From positions 1 through 42,025 of the forward strand of contig NZ_JALPTB010000057.1 in assembly GCF_023218075.1 (NCBI RefSeq): a stretch of DNA of 42,025 bases. Reading direction: 5' to 3'. Both the position numbers and the translations under genes were made by a program. This stretch comes from Rhodococcus sp. HM1. GTDB lineage: Bacteria; Actinomycetota; Actinomycetes; Mycobacteriales; Mycobacteriaceae. Positions 16,805-25,144 of this stretch are shown here, piece by piece. The number at the start of each line of letters is the position of its first letter. Within the stretch, counting starts at the first letter, position 1. The notes beneath the pieces were generated by a model. That model had not been told where the DNA came from. It searched no databases and worked only from the letters and a program-made list of their open reading frames with translations.

Positions 16805-18136
16805 TCACCGAGTCCGGCCCGCTCGCAGTTCCCGGTCGCGCTCACCGACGGTGTGCACCGCACCGTCCCGCTCGTACGGCCGGACGTCGAGCCGCTGCTT
16901 CACCTCGCCGATCGCCCGCATGCGCTCGCGGTGCCCCCGGCGCGCCGCGCGCGCGGCGCCTCCCGGCACGGCGACGCTCAGACGGTCGCGGACGAGATTG
17001 CGCGCGAACCACAGCGGATACAGGGCCGCCATCGGACTCAGCCGCGGAATTCCCACGGCGTCGGAGTAGCCGGAACCGAGTGACAGGCGGGCCAGGTCGG
17101 CGTGGAAGTGGTATTGCGCCCAGCTCTTGATGCGGTTCGCAGGTCCGGGACCGTCGACACCGTAGATCCGGGGCACGGCCTTCAGCGCCGCCTCGGTCAG
17201 CGCCCGCGACGAGTCGTCGGGATCCACCTCCGACCAGACCGCGAGCCAGATGAGACGAAGAAGCTCGTCCAGCGAGGTGACCTGGAGTTCGGCCGTCACC
17301 CCCATGGTGTGCGCGACGTACCGGTACAGGTGCACGATCGCGTCCCGTTCCCGTCGCGAGTACCAGTGCCCGGCGGCCATGACGGCCAGGGCGACGCCGG
17401 CGATCGGAATCATCGTCACGCAGTAGTGCAGTTGATTGACGGGCCTGCCGTGGGTGTCGGTGTTCCAATCGTCGACGCGGTCGATCCCGGCGCGGATGTA
17501 GGCGTGGACGACGCGCACCCGGGCGGTGTTCTTCGTCCCCTCCCCGAATCGCTCCATCCCGCCGGGTGCCGTGCAGTCCATCGACCACGAGACCGTCTCC
17601 ACGATCCGTGCCGCGGCGCGCTTCGCGAGGTCGCCGCCGCGCAGCAGCACGTCGTTGACGCGCGGCGAGACGTAGCTGGCGGGGAAGGCGATGGCGGTGG
17701 TGAACGCCAGGAGGGTGCTCACCGGCATCCGTGCGATCGCCTGCGCGGCGAGATCCAGCTTGTCGTAGTCGACCCAGAACGGCACGTCGTCGAGGGCATC
17801 GATGAACGCCTGCACCTCGGGAGCGGGATCGTCCACGGTCTCGATGCCGTGCTCGAGTGCCTGCTCGAACTGCGCACGGATCCGGGTGCGGTCGCGGCGC
17901 ATCGCCGCGACGAGGTCGTCCGCCACCGGATCGCAGGTGTTCGCGAACCTGGCGAACGCCCGGGCCTGCGCACGGGTGGGCCGCACCGAGTCGCCGACGA
18001 GGAGCGACATCGCCAGCCGGGGAGCGCCCTCGCTCAGGATCGGTTTCGGTGCGAGCCGATCGGCTCGGTCGTGCAGGCGGCTCGTCGACAGGCGGATGCT
18101 CGTCGGGCGGGTGGGCAGCGGAGCCTCGATCGTCAC
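16805..18136 (-). CDS. MpaB/DUF2236-family oxygenase (latex-clearing-protein-related)
   Basis: A 443-residue, mostly helical protein of the DUF2236 (ER-bound oxygenase MpaB / rubber oxygenase Lcp) family. Members characterised so far are b-type heme oxygenases; Lcp cleaves polyisoprene. The conserved heme region can be seen in GTKNTARVRVVHAYIRAGI, with the histidine as likely iron ligand, after ETVSWSMDCTAPGGMERFG. LAFTTAIAFPASYVSPRVNDVLLRGG precedes it. No signal peptide, unlike secreted Lcp, so rubber cleavage should not be assumed. GTG 18136 has GAGGAG seven bases upstream; the longer frame is not needed. Divergent from a TetR regulator with a paired palindrome between them, so probably induced by a small hydrophobic ligand. 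Confidence 0.85.
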   Translation of the reverse strand: MTIEAPLPTRPTSIRLSTSRLHDRADRLAPKPILSEGAPRLAMSLLVGDSVRPTRAQARAFARFANTCDPVADDLVAAMRRDRTRIRAQFEQALEHGIETVDDPAPEVQAFIDALDDVPFWVDYDKLDLAAQAIARMPVSTLLAFTTAIAFPASYVSPRVNDVLLRGGDLAKRAAARIVETVSWSMDCTAPGGMERFGEGTKNTARVRVVHAYIRAGIDRVDDWNTDTHGRPVNQLHYCVTMIPIAGVALAVMAAGHWYSRRERDAIVHLYRYVAHTMGVTAELQVTSLDELLRLIWLAVWSEVDPDDSSRALTEAALKAVPRIYGVDGPGPANRIKSWAQYHFHADLARLSLGSGYSDAVGIPRLSPMAALYPLWFARNLVRDRLSVAVPGGAARAARRGHRERMRAIGEVKQRLDVRPYERDGAVHTVGERDRELRAGRTR

Positions 18137-18165
18137 GGTTTCTCCTCGTCCGGATTCGGCCACCG

Positions 18166-18194
18166 ACTATCGCAGGAATACCGAATTTCGTAAA
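18166..18194 (-). promoter_or_regulatory. sigma70-type promoter for the MpaB-family gene
   Basis: On the minus strand TTTACG (18189-18194) and GATAGT (18166-18171) are separated by exactly 17 bases, each matching four of six consensus positions. This gives a leader of about 25 bases containing GAGGAG. The operator pair lies directly upstream of the -35. Confidence 0.5.
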
Positions 18195-18199
18195 CACTT

Positions 18200-18225
18200 G
18201 ATTCCGGAATCTGAAGATTCCGGAA
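18200..18225. promoter_or_regulatory. paired TTCCGGAA operator, candidate TetR binding site
   Basis: GATTCCGGAATC (18200-18211) is a perfect 12-bp palindrome. GATTCCGGAA recurs at 18216-18225, giving two TTCCGGAA cores 16 bp apart, about one and a half turns. It lies between the mpaB-type promoter and the tetR start, where a TetR repressor would control both directions. Confidence 0.5.
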
Positions 18226-18251
18226 ACGTCGCGTGTGACAGACTCGCGGAT

Positions 18252-18878
18252 GTGTCCGAGCCCGAAACCCACCGCGCGTACCGCGGCGTCGCACCGGCCG
18301 ACCGGCGCGCCGAACGCCGCAAACGCCTCGAGAACGCGGTGATCGAGGTGGTCGCAGCCGAAGGATGGTCGGCCGCCACGGTCCGGAAGGTCGCGGCCAC
18401 CGCCGGAATCGGTCCGCGATTCTTCTACGAGAGCTTCACCGACATGAACGATCTCGTGACCACCACCTACGACGAGCTCGGCGCCGAACTGCTCGCGGGC
18501 GCCGTCGCCGCGATCGCCTCGGCTCCCGACGACCTGCACGAGAAGGCCCGGGCCGCGGTCGGAGCGATCGTCGGGGCGGTCGAACGCAACCCCCAGCAGG
18601 GACGATTCCTCATCTCCGACGCTCCCCCGCTCGCCGAACGCAAGAGCGCCTTCATCCGGGCCGCGGCGGACGAACTCGCGAAGCAGAGCGATGCGGTGGG
18701 CACGCGACTCGATTCCCGCCAGGCGGAGTTGTGCGCGGTTGTCGTCATGGCCGGCGCCGTCGAACTCGTCCGCGGATGGCTCGACGGCACGCTCGACATC
18801 CGGCCCGGCGAACTCACCGAGATCGTGGCGAGCACGCTGTCGACGCTGACCGCCCACATGCCCGGCATCGGCAGGTAG
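18252..18878 (+). CDS. TetR-family transcriptional regulator
   Basis: A 208-residue regulator. The N-terminal TetR helix-turn-helix reads RRKRLENAVIEVVAAEGWSAATVRKVAATAGIGPRFFYESFTDMNDLV (about 20-68), with the usual RFFYESF recognition-helix end. The C-terminal helical domain (to 208) is the variable ligand-binding part (EKARAAVGAIVGAVERNPQQGRFLISDAPPLAERK...), of unknown ligand. GTG 18252 has no ribosome-binding site; a CAGACT seven bases before it would fit a leaderless mRNA. Divergent from the MpaB-family gene, its likely target and possibly its only one. Confidence 0.9.
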   Translation: MSEPETHRAYRGVAPADRRAERRKRLENAVIEVVAAEGWSAATVRKVAATAGIGPRFFYESFTDMNDLVTTTYDELGAELLAGAVAAIASAPDDLHEKARAAVGAIVGAVERNPQQGRFLISDAPPLAERKSAFIRAAADELAKQSDAVGTRLDSRQAELCAVVVMAGAVELVRGWLDGTLDIRPGELTEIVASTLSTLTAHMPGIGR

Positions 18879-18927
18879 TCCGCCGAACCGATCACGAACC
18901 GGAAACCGCGGGCGCAGGATGGGCTGC

Positions 18928-19530
18928 GTGACCACGCCACAACAGGACCCCCGCCCGCTCGTCCGTGCCGCCGCCGATCGGGCGCGCCGGATCGTCGAGA
19001 ACGTCGGTCCCGACCACATGACGGCCCCGACGCCGTGCCCCGAGTTCGACGTCCGCACCCTCCTCGGGCACCTCGCGTCGACGCTCGAACGCAGCGTTGC
19101 CGTCGGCTCGGGAGGCGACCCGCGCACGATCCCGGAATCCCTCACCGCCGCGGACGACGAATGGCCCGCCCTCCTGGACAGGTCCATCGAGCACTACTGG
19201 CAGGTGTGGAACGACGATGCTCTGCTCTACAAGCCGGTCACCGCTCCGTGGGGCACCTTCCCCGGCCGGATCGCGGTGCTCGTCGAACTCGACGAGCTGA
19301 TCGTCCACGGCTGGGATCTCGCCGTGGCCACCGGCCAGGAGGCCGAAGCCGACCCGCCCCTGGCCGAAGCGGCCCTCGAGGTGATGCGACTCGCCCTGCC
19401 GGCGTCTCCCCGCGACGGCCTGCCGTTCGGCCCTCCGGTCGAGCCCGCCCCGGGCGCCGGGGCCACCGAACGCCTCGCGAACTGGCTCGGACGCGACACC
19501 GCGCCCTGGGTGCGGCGCGAACGCACCTGA
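18928..19530 (+). CDS. TIGR03086-family metal-binding protein (mycothiol-dependent/DinB-like fold)
   Basis: About 200 residues. The pattern TPCPEFDVRTLLGHLASTLER, then ELDELIVHGWDLAVATGQ, is that of the actinobacterial TIGR03086 family, part of the DinB_2/maleylpyruvate isomerase N-terminal superfamily. Three separated histidines (GHLAS, EHYWQVW, VHGWD) can form the metal site. Relatives include mycothiol-dependent enzymes, so a thiol-transfer or detoxification role is possible but not shown. GTG 18928 is preferred because AGGA lies eight bases upstream; ATG 18919 overlaps that site. Follows tetR by 49 bases on the same strand and could be part of the same transcription unit. Confidence 0.8.
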   Translation: MTTPQQDPRPLVRAAADRARRIVENVGPDHMTAPTPCPEFDVRTLLGHLASTLERSVAVGSGGDPRTIPESLTAADDEWPALLDRSIEHYWQVWNDDALLYKPVTAPWGTFPGRIAVLVELDELIVHGWDLAVATGQEAEADPPLAEAALEVMRLALPASPRDGLPFGPPVEPAPGAGATERLANWLGRDTAPWVRRERT

Positions 19531-19546
19531 GACTCCGAGCAAACGA

Positions 19547-19578
19547 GAGGGGCGGTACCCGTACGGGTACCGCCCCTC
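19547..19578. terminator. bidirectional hairpin between the TIGR03086-family gene and clpC
   Basis: A perfect 32-bp palindrome (16-bp arms, GAGGGGCGGTACCCGT and its complement) lies 16 bases after one stop and 17 bases before the clpC stop. No long T-tract on either side, but the placement between convergent genes fits a shared terminator. Confidence 0.7.
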
Positions 19579-19595
19579 CCTGTGTCCGGAACCGG

Positions 19596-22139
19596 TTATC
19601 CGGCGTCCGCCTCACCCTCGGTGGACTTGGCCAGTGCCACCGCCGGGGTGTCCGGCACCTCGGCCGGCTTCTCGCTCGGCGTGAACGTGAACTTCGCGTT
19701 CTCGCCGGCGCCCTCGCCGTCCCAGCCGTCGACATCGACCAGGACGATCTGGCCGGGGCCGATCTCGCCGAACAGGATCTTCTCGGAAAGCTGATCCTCG
19801 ATCTCGCGCTGGATGGTGCGACGCAGCGGCCGCGCACCCAGAACCGGATCGAAGCCCCGCTTGGCGAGCAGTGCCTTCGCCTTCTCCGTGAGCTCGATGC
19901 CCATGTCCTTGTTCTTCAGCTGCGCCTCGACCCGGCCGACCATCAGGTCGACCATCTCGATGATCTGCTCCTGAGTCAGCTGGTGGAAGACGATGATGTC
20001 GTCGATGCGGTTGAGGAACTCGGGGCGGAAGTGCTTCTTGAGCTCGTCGTGGACCTTGTTCTTCATCCGCTCGTAGTTCGACGCCTCGCCGGAACCGGCC
20101 GAGAAGCCCAGGCCGACGGCCTTCGAGATGTCGGACGTGCCCAGGTTCGAGGTGAAGATCAGCACCGTGTTCTTGAAGTCGACGGTGCGACCCTGACCGT
20201 CGGTGAGACGGCCGTCCTCGAGGACCTGCAGGAGCGTGTTGTAGATCTCCTGGTGGGCCTTCTCGATCTCGTCGAACAGGACGACGGAGAACGGCTTCCG
20301 GCGCACCTTCTCGGTGAGCTGGCCACCTTCCTCGTAGCCCACGTATCCGGGAGGCGCACCGAACAGACGGGACGCCGTGAAGCGGTCGTGGAACTCACCC
20401 ATGTCGATCTGGATGAGCGCGTCGTCCTCACCGAACAGGAAGTTCGCGAGCGCCTTGGACAGCTCGGTCTTACCGACACCGGACGGGCCGGCGAAGATGA
20501 ACGAGCCGGACGGACGCTTCGGGTCCTTCAGGCCGGCACGGGTACGACGGATCGCCCGGGCCACGGCCCGGACCGCGTCCTCCTGGCCGATGATCCGCTT
20601 GTGCAGCTCGTCCTCCATGCGGAGCAGACGCGTGGTCTCCTCCTCGGTGAGCTTGAACACCGGGATACCGGTCCAGTTCGCGAGGACTTCCGCGATCTGC
20701 TCTTCGTCCACCTCGGCGATGACGTCGAGGTCACCCGCACGCCACTGCTTCTCGCGCTCGGCGCGCTGGGCGACGAGCTGCTTCTCCTTGTCTCGCAGGC
20801 TTGCGGCCTTCTCGAAGTCCTGCGCGTCGATCGCGGATTCCTTCTCCCGACGGGCGTCGGCGATCCGGTCGTCGAACTCGCGGAGGTCCGGCGGCGCGGT
20901 CATCCGGCGGATACGCATCCGTGCGCCGGCCTCGTCGATCAGGTCGATCGCCTTGTCCGGCAGGAAGCGGTCGTTGATGTACCGGTCCGCGAGGGTCGCG
21001 GCGGCAACGAGCGCCTTGTCGGTGATCGAGACGCGGTGATGCGCCTCGTACCGGTCGCGCAGACCCTTGAGGATCTCGATGGTGTGCTCGACCGTGGGCT
21101 CACCGACCTGCACCGGCTGGAAACGACGCTCCAGGGCGGCGTCCTTCTCGATGTACTTGCGGTACTCGTCGAGGGTGGTCGCACCGATGGTCTGCAGCTC
21201 ACCGCGGGCCAGCTTCGGCTTGAGGATCGACGCGGCGTCGATCGCGCCCTCGGCGGCACCCGCACCGACCAGCGTGTGCAGCTCGTCGATGAACAGGATG
21301 ATGTCGCCGCGGCTGTTGATCTCCTTGAGGACCTTCTTCAGGCGTTCCTCGAAGTCACCGCGGTAGCGGGAACCGGCGACCAGCGAACCGAGGTCGAGGG
21401 TGTAGAGCTGCTTGTCCTTGAGGGTCTCGGGGACCTCGCCGTTGACGATGGCCTGCGCCAGGCCTTCGACGACGGCGGTCTTGCCGACACCCGGCTCGCC
21501 GATGAGCACCGGGTTGTTCTTGGTGCGGCGGGACAGGACCTGCATGACCCGCTCGATTTCCTTCGCGCGGCCGATGACCGGATCGAGCTTGCCCTCGAGC
21601 GCAGCCTGCGTGAGGTTGCGGCCGAACTGATCCAGCACGAGCGACGTCGACGGGGTGCCGGCCTCGCCGCGGCTCGTGCCCGTCTCCTGGGGTTCCTTGC
21701 CCTGGTAGCCGGACAGCAGCTGGATGACCTGCTGACGCACGCGGTTGAGGTCGGCCCCGAGCTTGACCAGCACCTGGGCCGCGACACCCTCACCTTCGCG
21801 GATCAGGCCGAGCAGGATGTGCTCGGTTCCGATGTAGTTGTGCCCGAGCTGCAGCGCCTCACGCAGGCTCAGCTCCAGGACCTTCTTGGCACGGGGCGTG
21901 AACGGGATGTGCCCGGACGGAGCCTGCTGTCCCTGGCCGATGATCTCCTCGACCTGGCTGCGCACACCTTCCAGCGAGATCCCCAACGACTCGAGCGACT
22001 TCGCGGCCACGCCCTCACCCTCGTGGATGAGGCCGAGGAGGATGTGCTCCGTGCCGATGTAGTTGTGGTTGAGCATCCTGGCCTCTTCCTGAGCCAGGAC
22101 GACGACGCGCCGCGCGCGATCGGTGAACCTTTCGAACAT
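19596..22139 (-). CDS. clpC: ATP-dependent Clp protease ATP-binding subunit ClpC
   Basis: An 847-residue AAA+ unfoldase that feeds proteins to ClpP1P2; essential in mycobacteria as ClpC1. Seen in order: two N-terminal Clp repeats each with [14 protein letters not shown] (about 25-38 and 100-113), AAA domain 1 with Walker [10 protein letters not shown] (K220) and Walker [15 protein letters not shown], a UVR/middle-domain coiled region (about 420-470), and AAA domain 2 with Walker [10 protein letters not shown] (about 555). The ClpP-contact loop lies in [17 protein letters not shown] or nearby. ATG start with GAGG seven bases upstream. Full length, no disruption. A long open frame on the opposite strand here is only a codon-bias shadow. 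Confidence 0.98.
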   Translation of the reverse strand: MFERFTDRARRVVVLAQEEARMLNHNYIGTEHILLGLIHEGEGVAAKSLESLGISLEGVRSQVEEIIGQGQQAPSGHIPFTPRAKKVLELSLREALQLGHNYIGTEHILLGLIREGEGVAAQVLVKLGADLNRVRQQVIQLLSGYQGKEPQETGTSRGEAGTPSTSLVLDQFGRNLTQAALEGKLDPVIGRAKEIERVMQVLSRRTKNNPVLIGEPGVGKTAVVEGLAQAIVNGEVPETLKDKQLYTLDLGSLVAGSRYRGDFEERLKKVLKEINSRGDIILFIDELHTLVGAGAAEGAIDAASILKPKLARGELQTIGATTLDEYRKYIEKDAALERRFQPVQVGEPTVEHTIEILKGLRDRYEAHHRVSITDKALVAAATLADRYINDRFLPDKAIDLIDEAGARMRIRRMTAPPDLREFDDRIADARREKESAIDAQDFEKAASLRDKEKQLVAQRAEREKQWRAGDLDVIAEVDEEQIAEVLANWTGIPVFKLTEEETTRLLRMEDELHKRIIGQEDAVRAVARAIRRTRAGLKDPKRPSGSFIFAGPSGVGKTELSKALANFLFGEDDALIQIDMGEFHDRFTASRLFGAPPGYVGYEEGGQLTEKVRRKPFSVVLFDEIEKAHQEIYNTLLQVLEDGRLTDGQGRTVDFKNTVLIFTSNLGTSDISKAVGLGFSAGSGEASNYERMKNKVHDELKKHFRPEFLNRIDDIIVFHQLTQEQIIEMVDLMVGRVEAQLKNKDMGIELTEKAKALLAKRGFDPVLGARPLRRTIQREIEDQLSEKILFGEIGPGQIVLVDVDGWDGEGAGENAKFTFTPSEKPAEVPDTPAVALAKSTEGEADAG

Positions 22140-22521
22140 CGCACTCCCTCACACTCTCCGGCCTGCGGATCCGGTACGAGGATTGTTCCGGACCCGACTG
22201 CCGCGTTTCGCTCCGGCACTCGAGTCGTCGTCGAACCGGCGAAGGTTCCACGACCCCACTTGACACTCTAGTTGCCGTGGTTTCGGCCCGCTCCCCCTCT
22301 ACCCGGTTGAGCGGAACTTCGAAACCCGGTCACGAGTGCTAACGCTGCACGTCGCCGATACGTTTCCGCAAGCTCTACGCCTGAAGCGAACAACCCCGCG
22401 GGGCCCACGAGCGCCTCCGCTCGCCCAGCACACACCCGGATTCGGACGGCAGAAGCGGCGAGGCGCCACCCGGGTAATTCCGGGTGACGCCTCGTTCGTC
22501 CGTCTTCGGTCCTACAGCTGC
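22140..22521. other. clpC upstream / lsr2 downstream intergenic region
   Basis: No convincing gene. On the minus strand GAGGGAG before the clpC ATG is its ribosome-binding site. TAGAGT at 22265-22270 could be a -10, giving a leader of about 118 bases, but no -35 accompanies it. GAGTGCTAA at 22334-22342 equals one half of the CIRCE (HrcA) element without its partner. The left part carries the lsr2 hairpin. I see no clear ClgR operator. Confidence 0.5.
22459..22494 (-). terminator. hairpin terminator after lsr2
   Basis: A 15-position stem with one mismatch (7 + 7 paired bases, CGAGGCG/CGCCTCG and CACCCGG/CCGGGTG) and a six-base loop, starting 28 bases after the lsr2 stop on the minus strand. 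Weak T content follows. It would separate lsr2 from clpC. Confidence 0.55.
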
Positions 22522-22884
22522 CTATGCGTGGGCTTCGTTGTAGGCCTCGACAATTTCCGCGGAGATTCGTCCGCGTGCCGAAACTGCGTAGTCGTTCTCG
22601 CGGGCCCATTCCCGAATGACGGCGCTCTTCTCCCGATTCGGGGTGGCCGTCCGGGAGGACTTCCGCCCGGCCGGTGCTGCCGGAACCGCCTTCGGACGCT
22701 TCCGGCCGCCGACCTTCCGGGCGTGCTCGACCCAGAATTCCAATTGCTCGCGCAGTTTCGCGGCATTTTCGTCGGACAGATCGATCTCGTAGGTGACCCC
22801 GTCGATCCCGAATTCCACGGTCTCGTCTGCCGCCGAATCCTGATCCACATCGTCGATCAGCGTGACGGTGACCTTCTTCGCCAT
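22522..22884 (-). CDS. lsr2: Lsr2, nucleoid-associated silencer protein
   Basis: A 120-residue H-NS-like xenogeneic silencer that coats AT-rich DNA. The N-terminal dimerisation domain reads MAKKVTVTLIDDVDQDSAAD...EFGIDGVTYEIDLSDENAAKLREQLEFWV. A basic linker follows, then the C-terminal DNA-binding domain with NREKSAVIREWARENDYAVSARGRISAEIVEAY, which includes the RGR AT-hook-like minor groove motif. ATG 22884 gives the standard N-terminus, with AGAGG about 11 bases upstream. It lies between lysS and clpC as in mycobacteria. It has its own candidate promoter in an unusually AT-rich patch, which fits self-silencing (inference). Confidence 0.96.
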   Translation of the reverse strand: MAKKVTVTLIDDVDQDSAADETVEFGIDGVTYEIDLSDENAAKLREQLEFWVEHARKVGGRKRPKAVPAAPAGRKSSRTATPNREKSAVIREWARENDYAVSARGRISAEIVEAYNEAHA

Positions 22885-22935
22885 GTGCCGCAAATCCTCT
22901 CGAATGAAACGCCCAGCCCCCCGGGTACGGGCACA

Positions 22936-22963
22936 AGAGTACATGCGAATTTCACAAGGGCAA
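22936..22963 (-). promoter_or_regulatory. candidate lsr2 promoter
   Basis: On the minus strand TTGCCC (22958-22963) and TACTCT (22936-22941) are separated by 16 bases; the spacer (TTGTGAAATTCGCATG) is AT-rich for this genome. The predicted leader is about 45 bases. AT-rich DNA here is also a plausible Lsr2 binding site. Confidence 0.45.
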
Positions 22964-22988
22964 TACCGATTCCGGTCGGGGTGCGGAA

Positions 22989-24500
22989 TTAGCGAGCGGA
23001 CGGACGAACAATTGGAAACAGGATGGTTTCCCTGATTCCCAGTCCGGTGAGTGCCATGAGCAACCGATCGATTCCCATACCCGTACCGGTGGTGGGCGGC
23101 ATACCCTGTTCCATTGCGGCGAGGAAATCTTCGTCCAGAACCATGGCCTCGTCGTCACCCGCCGCTGCCAGACGCGCCTGATCGACGAAACGCTCGCGCT
23201 GGATCACCGGGTCCACGAGTTCCGAATATCCGGTTGCCAGTTCGAATCCGCGCACATACAGATCCCACTTCTCGGTCACGCCGGGAATGCTGCGGTGATC
23301 GCGCGTGAGCGGTGACGTCTCGACCGGGAAGTCACGAACGAACGTGGGCTGGTACAGCTGATCGCCGCACATGTGCTCCCACAATTCCTCCACGAGCTTG
23401 CCGTGGCCGTATCCCTTGTCCTTCGGGACCTCGAGCCCCACCCGCCCCGCAAGTTCCAGCAATTCCTCGACCGTGGTGTCCGGCGTCACATCGGTGCCGA
23501 TCGCCTCGGACAACGACGGATACATCTCGAGGGTCTTCCATTCGCCACCGAGGTCGTACTCGGTTCCGTCGGCGAGGGTTACCACGTACGAGCCGAAGAC
23601 CGCGAATGCGACCTCCTGAATGATCTCGCGGATCATGCGCGCCGAATCGTCGTACGTTCCGTATGCCTCGTACGTTTCGAGCATCGAAAATTCCGGTGAA
23701 TGCGTCGAGTCCGCGCCCTCGTTGCGGAAATTCCGGTTGATCTCGAAGACCTTGTCGATTCCACCGACGACGCAACGCTTGAGGAACAACTCCGGTGCGA
23801 TGCGCAGGTACAGATCGATGTCGAGCGCGTTCGAATGGGTGACGAACGGCCGCGCGGCGGCACCGCCGTGCAGCGTCTGCAGCATCGGGGTCTCGACCTC
23901 GAGGAATCCGCGACGTTCGAGCGCATTGCGCAGTTCCCGGACCACCGCGACCCGCATCCGCGCGTTCGCCCGCGCCTCCGGGCGCACGATCAGGTCGACG
24001 TACCGCTGCCGGACTCGCGACTCCTCGCTCATCTCCTTGTGAGCGACAGGCATCGGGCGCAGCGACTTCGCGGCCATCTGCCAGGTGTCGGCCATGACGC
24101 TCAGCTCACCGCGGCGGGAGCTGATGACCTCACCGTGCACGAACACGAAGTCGCCCAGGTCCACGTCGGCCTTCCAGGCGGCCAGCGACTCCTCGCCGAC
24201 GCCGGCCAGGCTCAGCATGACCTGCAACTGCGTGCCGTCACCCTCCTGCAGGGTCGCGAAGCACAACTTGCCGGTGTTGCGGAAGAACATCACCCGGCCG
24301 GCGACACCGACCTGCTCGCCGGTGGTGCTGTCGGGTTCGAGATCGGGGTACTTCGCACGGATCTCCGCGAGAGTGTGGGTGCGGGGCACGACGACGGGAT
24401 ACGCGTCCTTGCCCTGCGCCAGGAGTCGTTCGCGCTTCTCGCGGCGGACCCGGATCTGCTCGGGGGTGTCGTCGGACTGCTGAACGCTGGCATCACTCAC
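22989..24500 (-). CDS. lysS: lysine--tRNA ligase (class II)
   Basis: A 503-residue class II synthetase charging tRNA-Lys. The N-terminal OB-fold anticodon-binding domain (about 65-150: [33 protein letters not shown]) is followed by motif 1 ([24 protein letters not shown]), motif 2 ([19 protein letters not shown]) and motif 3 ([20 protein letters not shown]). GTG start ([14 protein letters not shown]), since the first 20 residues match the usual N-terminal helix. It follows the rhodanese-like gene by 86 bases on the same strand. Confidence 0.97.
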   Translation of the reverse strand: MSDASVQQSDDTPEQIRVRREKRERLLAQGKDAYPVVVPRTHTLAEIRAKYPDLEPDSTTGEQVGVAGRVMFFRNTGKLCFATLQEGDGTQLQVMLSLAGVGEESLAAWKADVDLGDFVFVHGEVISSRRGELSVMADTWQMAAKSLRPMPVAHKEMSEESRVRQRYVDLIVRPEARANARMRVAVVRELRNALERRGFLEVETPMLQTLHGGAAARPFVTHSNALDIDLYLRIAPELFLKRCVVGGIDKVFEINRNFRNEGADSTHSPEFSMLETYEAYGTYDDSARMIREIIQEVAFAVFGSYVVTLADGTEYDLGGEWKTLEMYPSLSEAIGTDVTPDTTVEELLELAGRVGLEVPKDKGYGHGKLVEELWEHMCGDQLYQPTFVRDFPVETSPLTRDHRSIPGVTEKWDLYVRGFELATGYSELVDPVIQRERFVDQARLAAAGDDEAMVLDEDFLAAMEQGMPPTTGTGMGIDRLLMALTGLGIRETILFPIVRPSAR

Positions 24501-24586
24501 GGGTAACCAGACTATCGGAACCCGCAGGCACGAATTCGCAGACCTCCTCGGAGGAACCCGAGGTCAGTGCCCGAAGAGAGAAGCGG

Positions 24587-25051
24587 TCAGTGAGCGGTGA
24601 CGCGCGCCACGTCCTCCGCGATGTGCTGCGCGCGGGTGACAGCGTCGACCAGACCGGCCGTCTTGATCGCGGCGTACCCACCGACGAGGCCGGTCGCGCG
24701 GCGCAATCCGATCTCCTGCAGGGACGCGACCGCGCGGTGTGCGGCGGGGCCGTCCGCGGAAACGACGACCCATTCGACGTCGCGGTCGACGGCGAGCGCC
24801 AGGCTCTCGGCTCCGGCGGCCGGGTCGAGACGCCGGGTCAGAAGCGCGGCGTCGATCGCGAGTGCACCCGGAAGCGTGCCCTGAACGGTGCGCTCGGCCG
24901 AGGTGCGGATGTCGACGACGACGGCGCCGCGGGCAACAGCGGCGGCGAGCTCCGTGGGGTAGGTCCGCTCGGTGGTCAGCGGCAGAAAGCCGACGGAATC
25001 CGAAGCGGGGGAAGCGATGAAAGGTGCAGAAACAGCAAGCGCAGCGCGCAT
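24587..25051 (-). CDS. rhodanese-like domain protein lacking the catalytic cysteine
   Basis: A 154-residue protein with one rhodanese fold: TELAAAVARGAVVVDIRTSAERTVQGTLPGALAIDAALL (CH2A-type region) and EIGLRRATGLVGGYAAIKTAGL at the end. At the active-site loop, where sulfurtransferases have Cys followed by Arg, it reads VEWVVVSADGPAAHRAVASL: the cysteine position is serine or alanine, so it is probably not a standard sulfurtransferase. The single other candidate thiol is absent; I see no cysteine in the protein at all. ATG 25051 has GGGAG seven bases upstream, and part of this site is locked in the hairpin described separately. The cysteine leader upstream suggests a role in sulfur metabolism. 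Confidence 0.85.
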   Translation of the reverse strand: MRAALAVSAPFIASPASDSVGFLPLTTERTYPTELAAAVARGAVVVDIRTSAERTVQGTLPGALAIDAALLTRRLDPAAGAESLALAVDRDVEWVVVSADGPAAHRAVASLQEIGLRRATGLVGGYAAIKTAGLVDAVTRAQHIAEDVARVTAH

Positions 25052-25060
25052 GAGAAAACT

Positions 25061-25114
25061 CCCAGGAATGTGTTATCGGTCGAGGCAGACGTCAGCCTCG
25101 ACAACACTCCTGGG
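25061..25114 (-). promoter_or_regulatory. attenuator hairpin covering the Cys-Cys codons and the rhodanese-like gene's ribosome-binding site
   Basis: Three stacked stems: 7 bp at the base (CCCAGGA/TCCTGGG in plus-strand terms), 5 bp (GTGTT/AACAC) and 7 bp at the top (TCGAGGC/GCCTCGA) with an eight-base loop and small internal loops. On the RNA the 5' arm contains the TGT TGT CGA codons of the leader ORF. The foot of the 3' arm contains the GGG of the GGGAG ribosome-binding site of the rhodanese-like gene, seven bases before its ATG. Ribosomes held on the Cys codons would open the hairpin. No T-tract terminator follows, so translational control is more likely than termination. Confidence 0.65.
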
Positions 25115-25142
25115 CGTTCATGCAGCGGATCACGGCGACCAT
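25092..25142 (-). CDS. cysteine-rich leader peptide (putative cysteine attenuator)
   Basis: A 16-codon ORF from ATG 25142 reads MVAVIRCMNAQECCRG and stops with TGA; from the internal GTG 25133 it would be 13 codons. Three of its last ten codons are cysteine, in a genome where cysteine is rare, and the Cys-Cys pair lies in the hairpin arm. The ATG is two bases after the coaX stop. AAGAAT seven bases before GTG 25133 could serve as a -10 for a leaderless transcript of the 13-codon form. Leaderless polycysteine ORFs acting as cysteine-responsive attenuators are known in mycobacteria; assignment to that class is by architecture. Confidence 0.65.
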   Translation of the reverse strand: MVAVIRCMNAQECCRG

Positions 25143-25144
25143 TC

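Noticed and set aside
19035-22271. 1078-codon open frame on the plus strand opposite clpC
   Set aside because: It mirrors clpC codons on the other strand; the product is a Leu/Arg/Asp/Val mixture with no domain, as expected from high GC at third positions.
22334-22342. GAGTGCTAA resembling a CIRCE (HrcA) site upstream of clpC
   Set aside because: Only one arm is present; the expected TTAGCACTC nine bases away is missing, so it is probably chance.
22459-22494. CRISPR-like or IS repeat at the lsr2 hairpin
   Set aside because: A single inverted repeat with no periodic copies; best read as a terminator.
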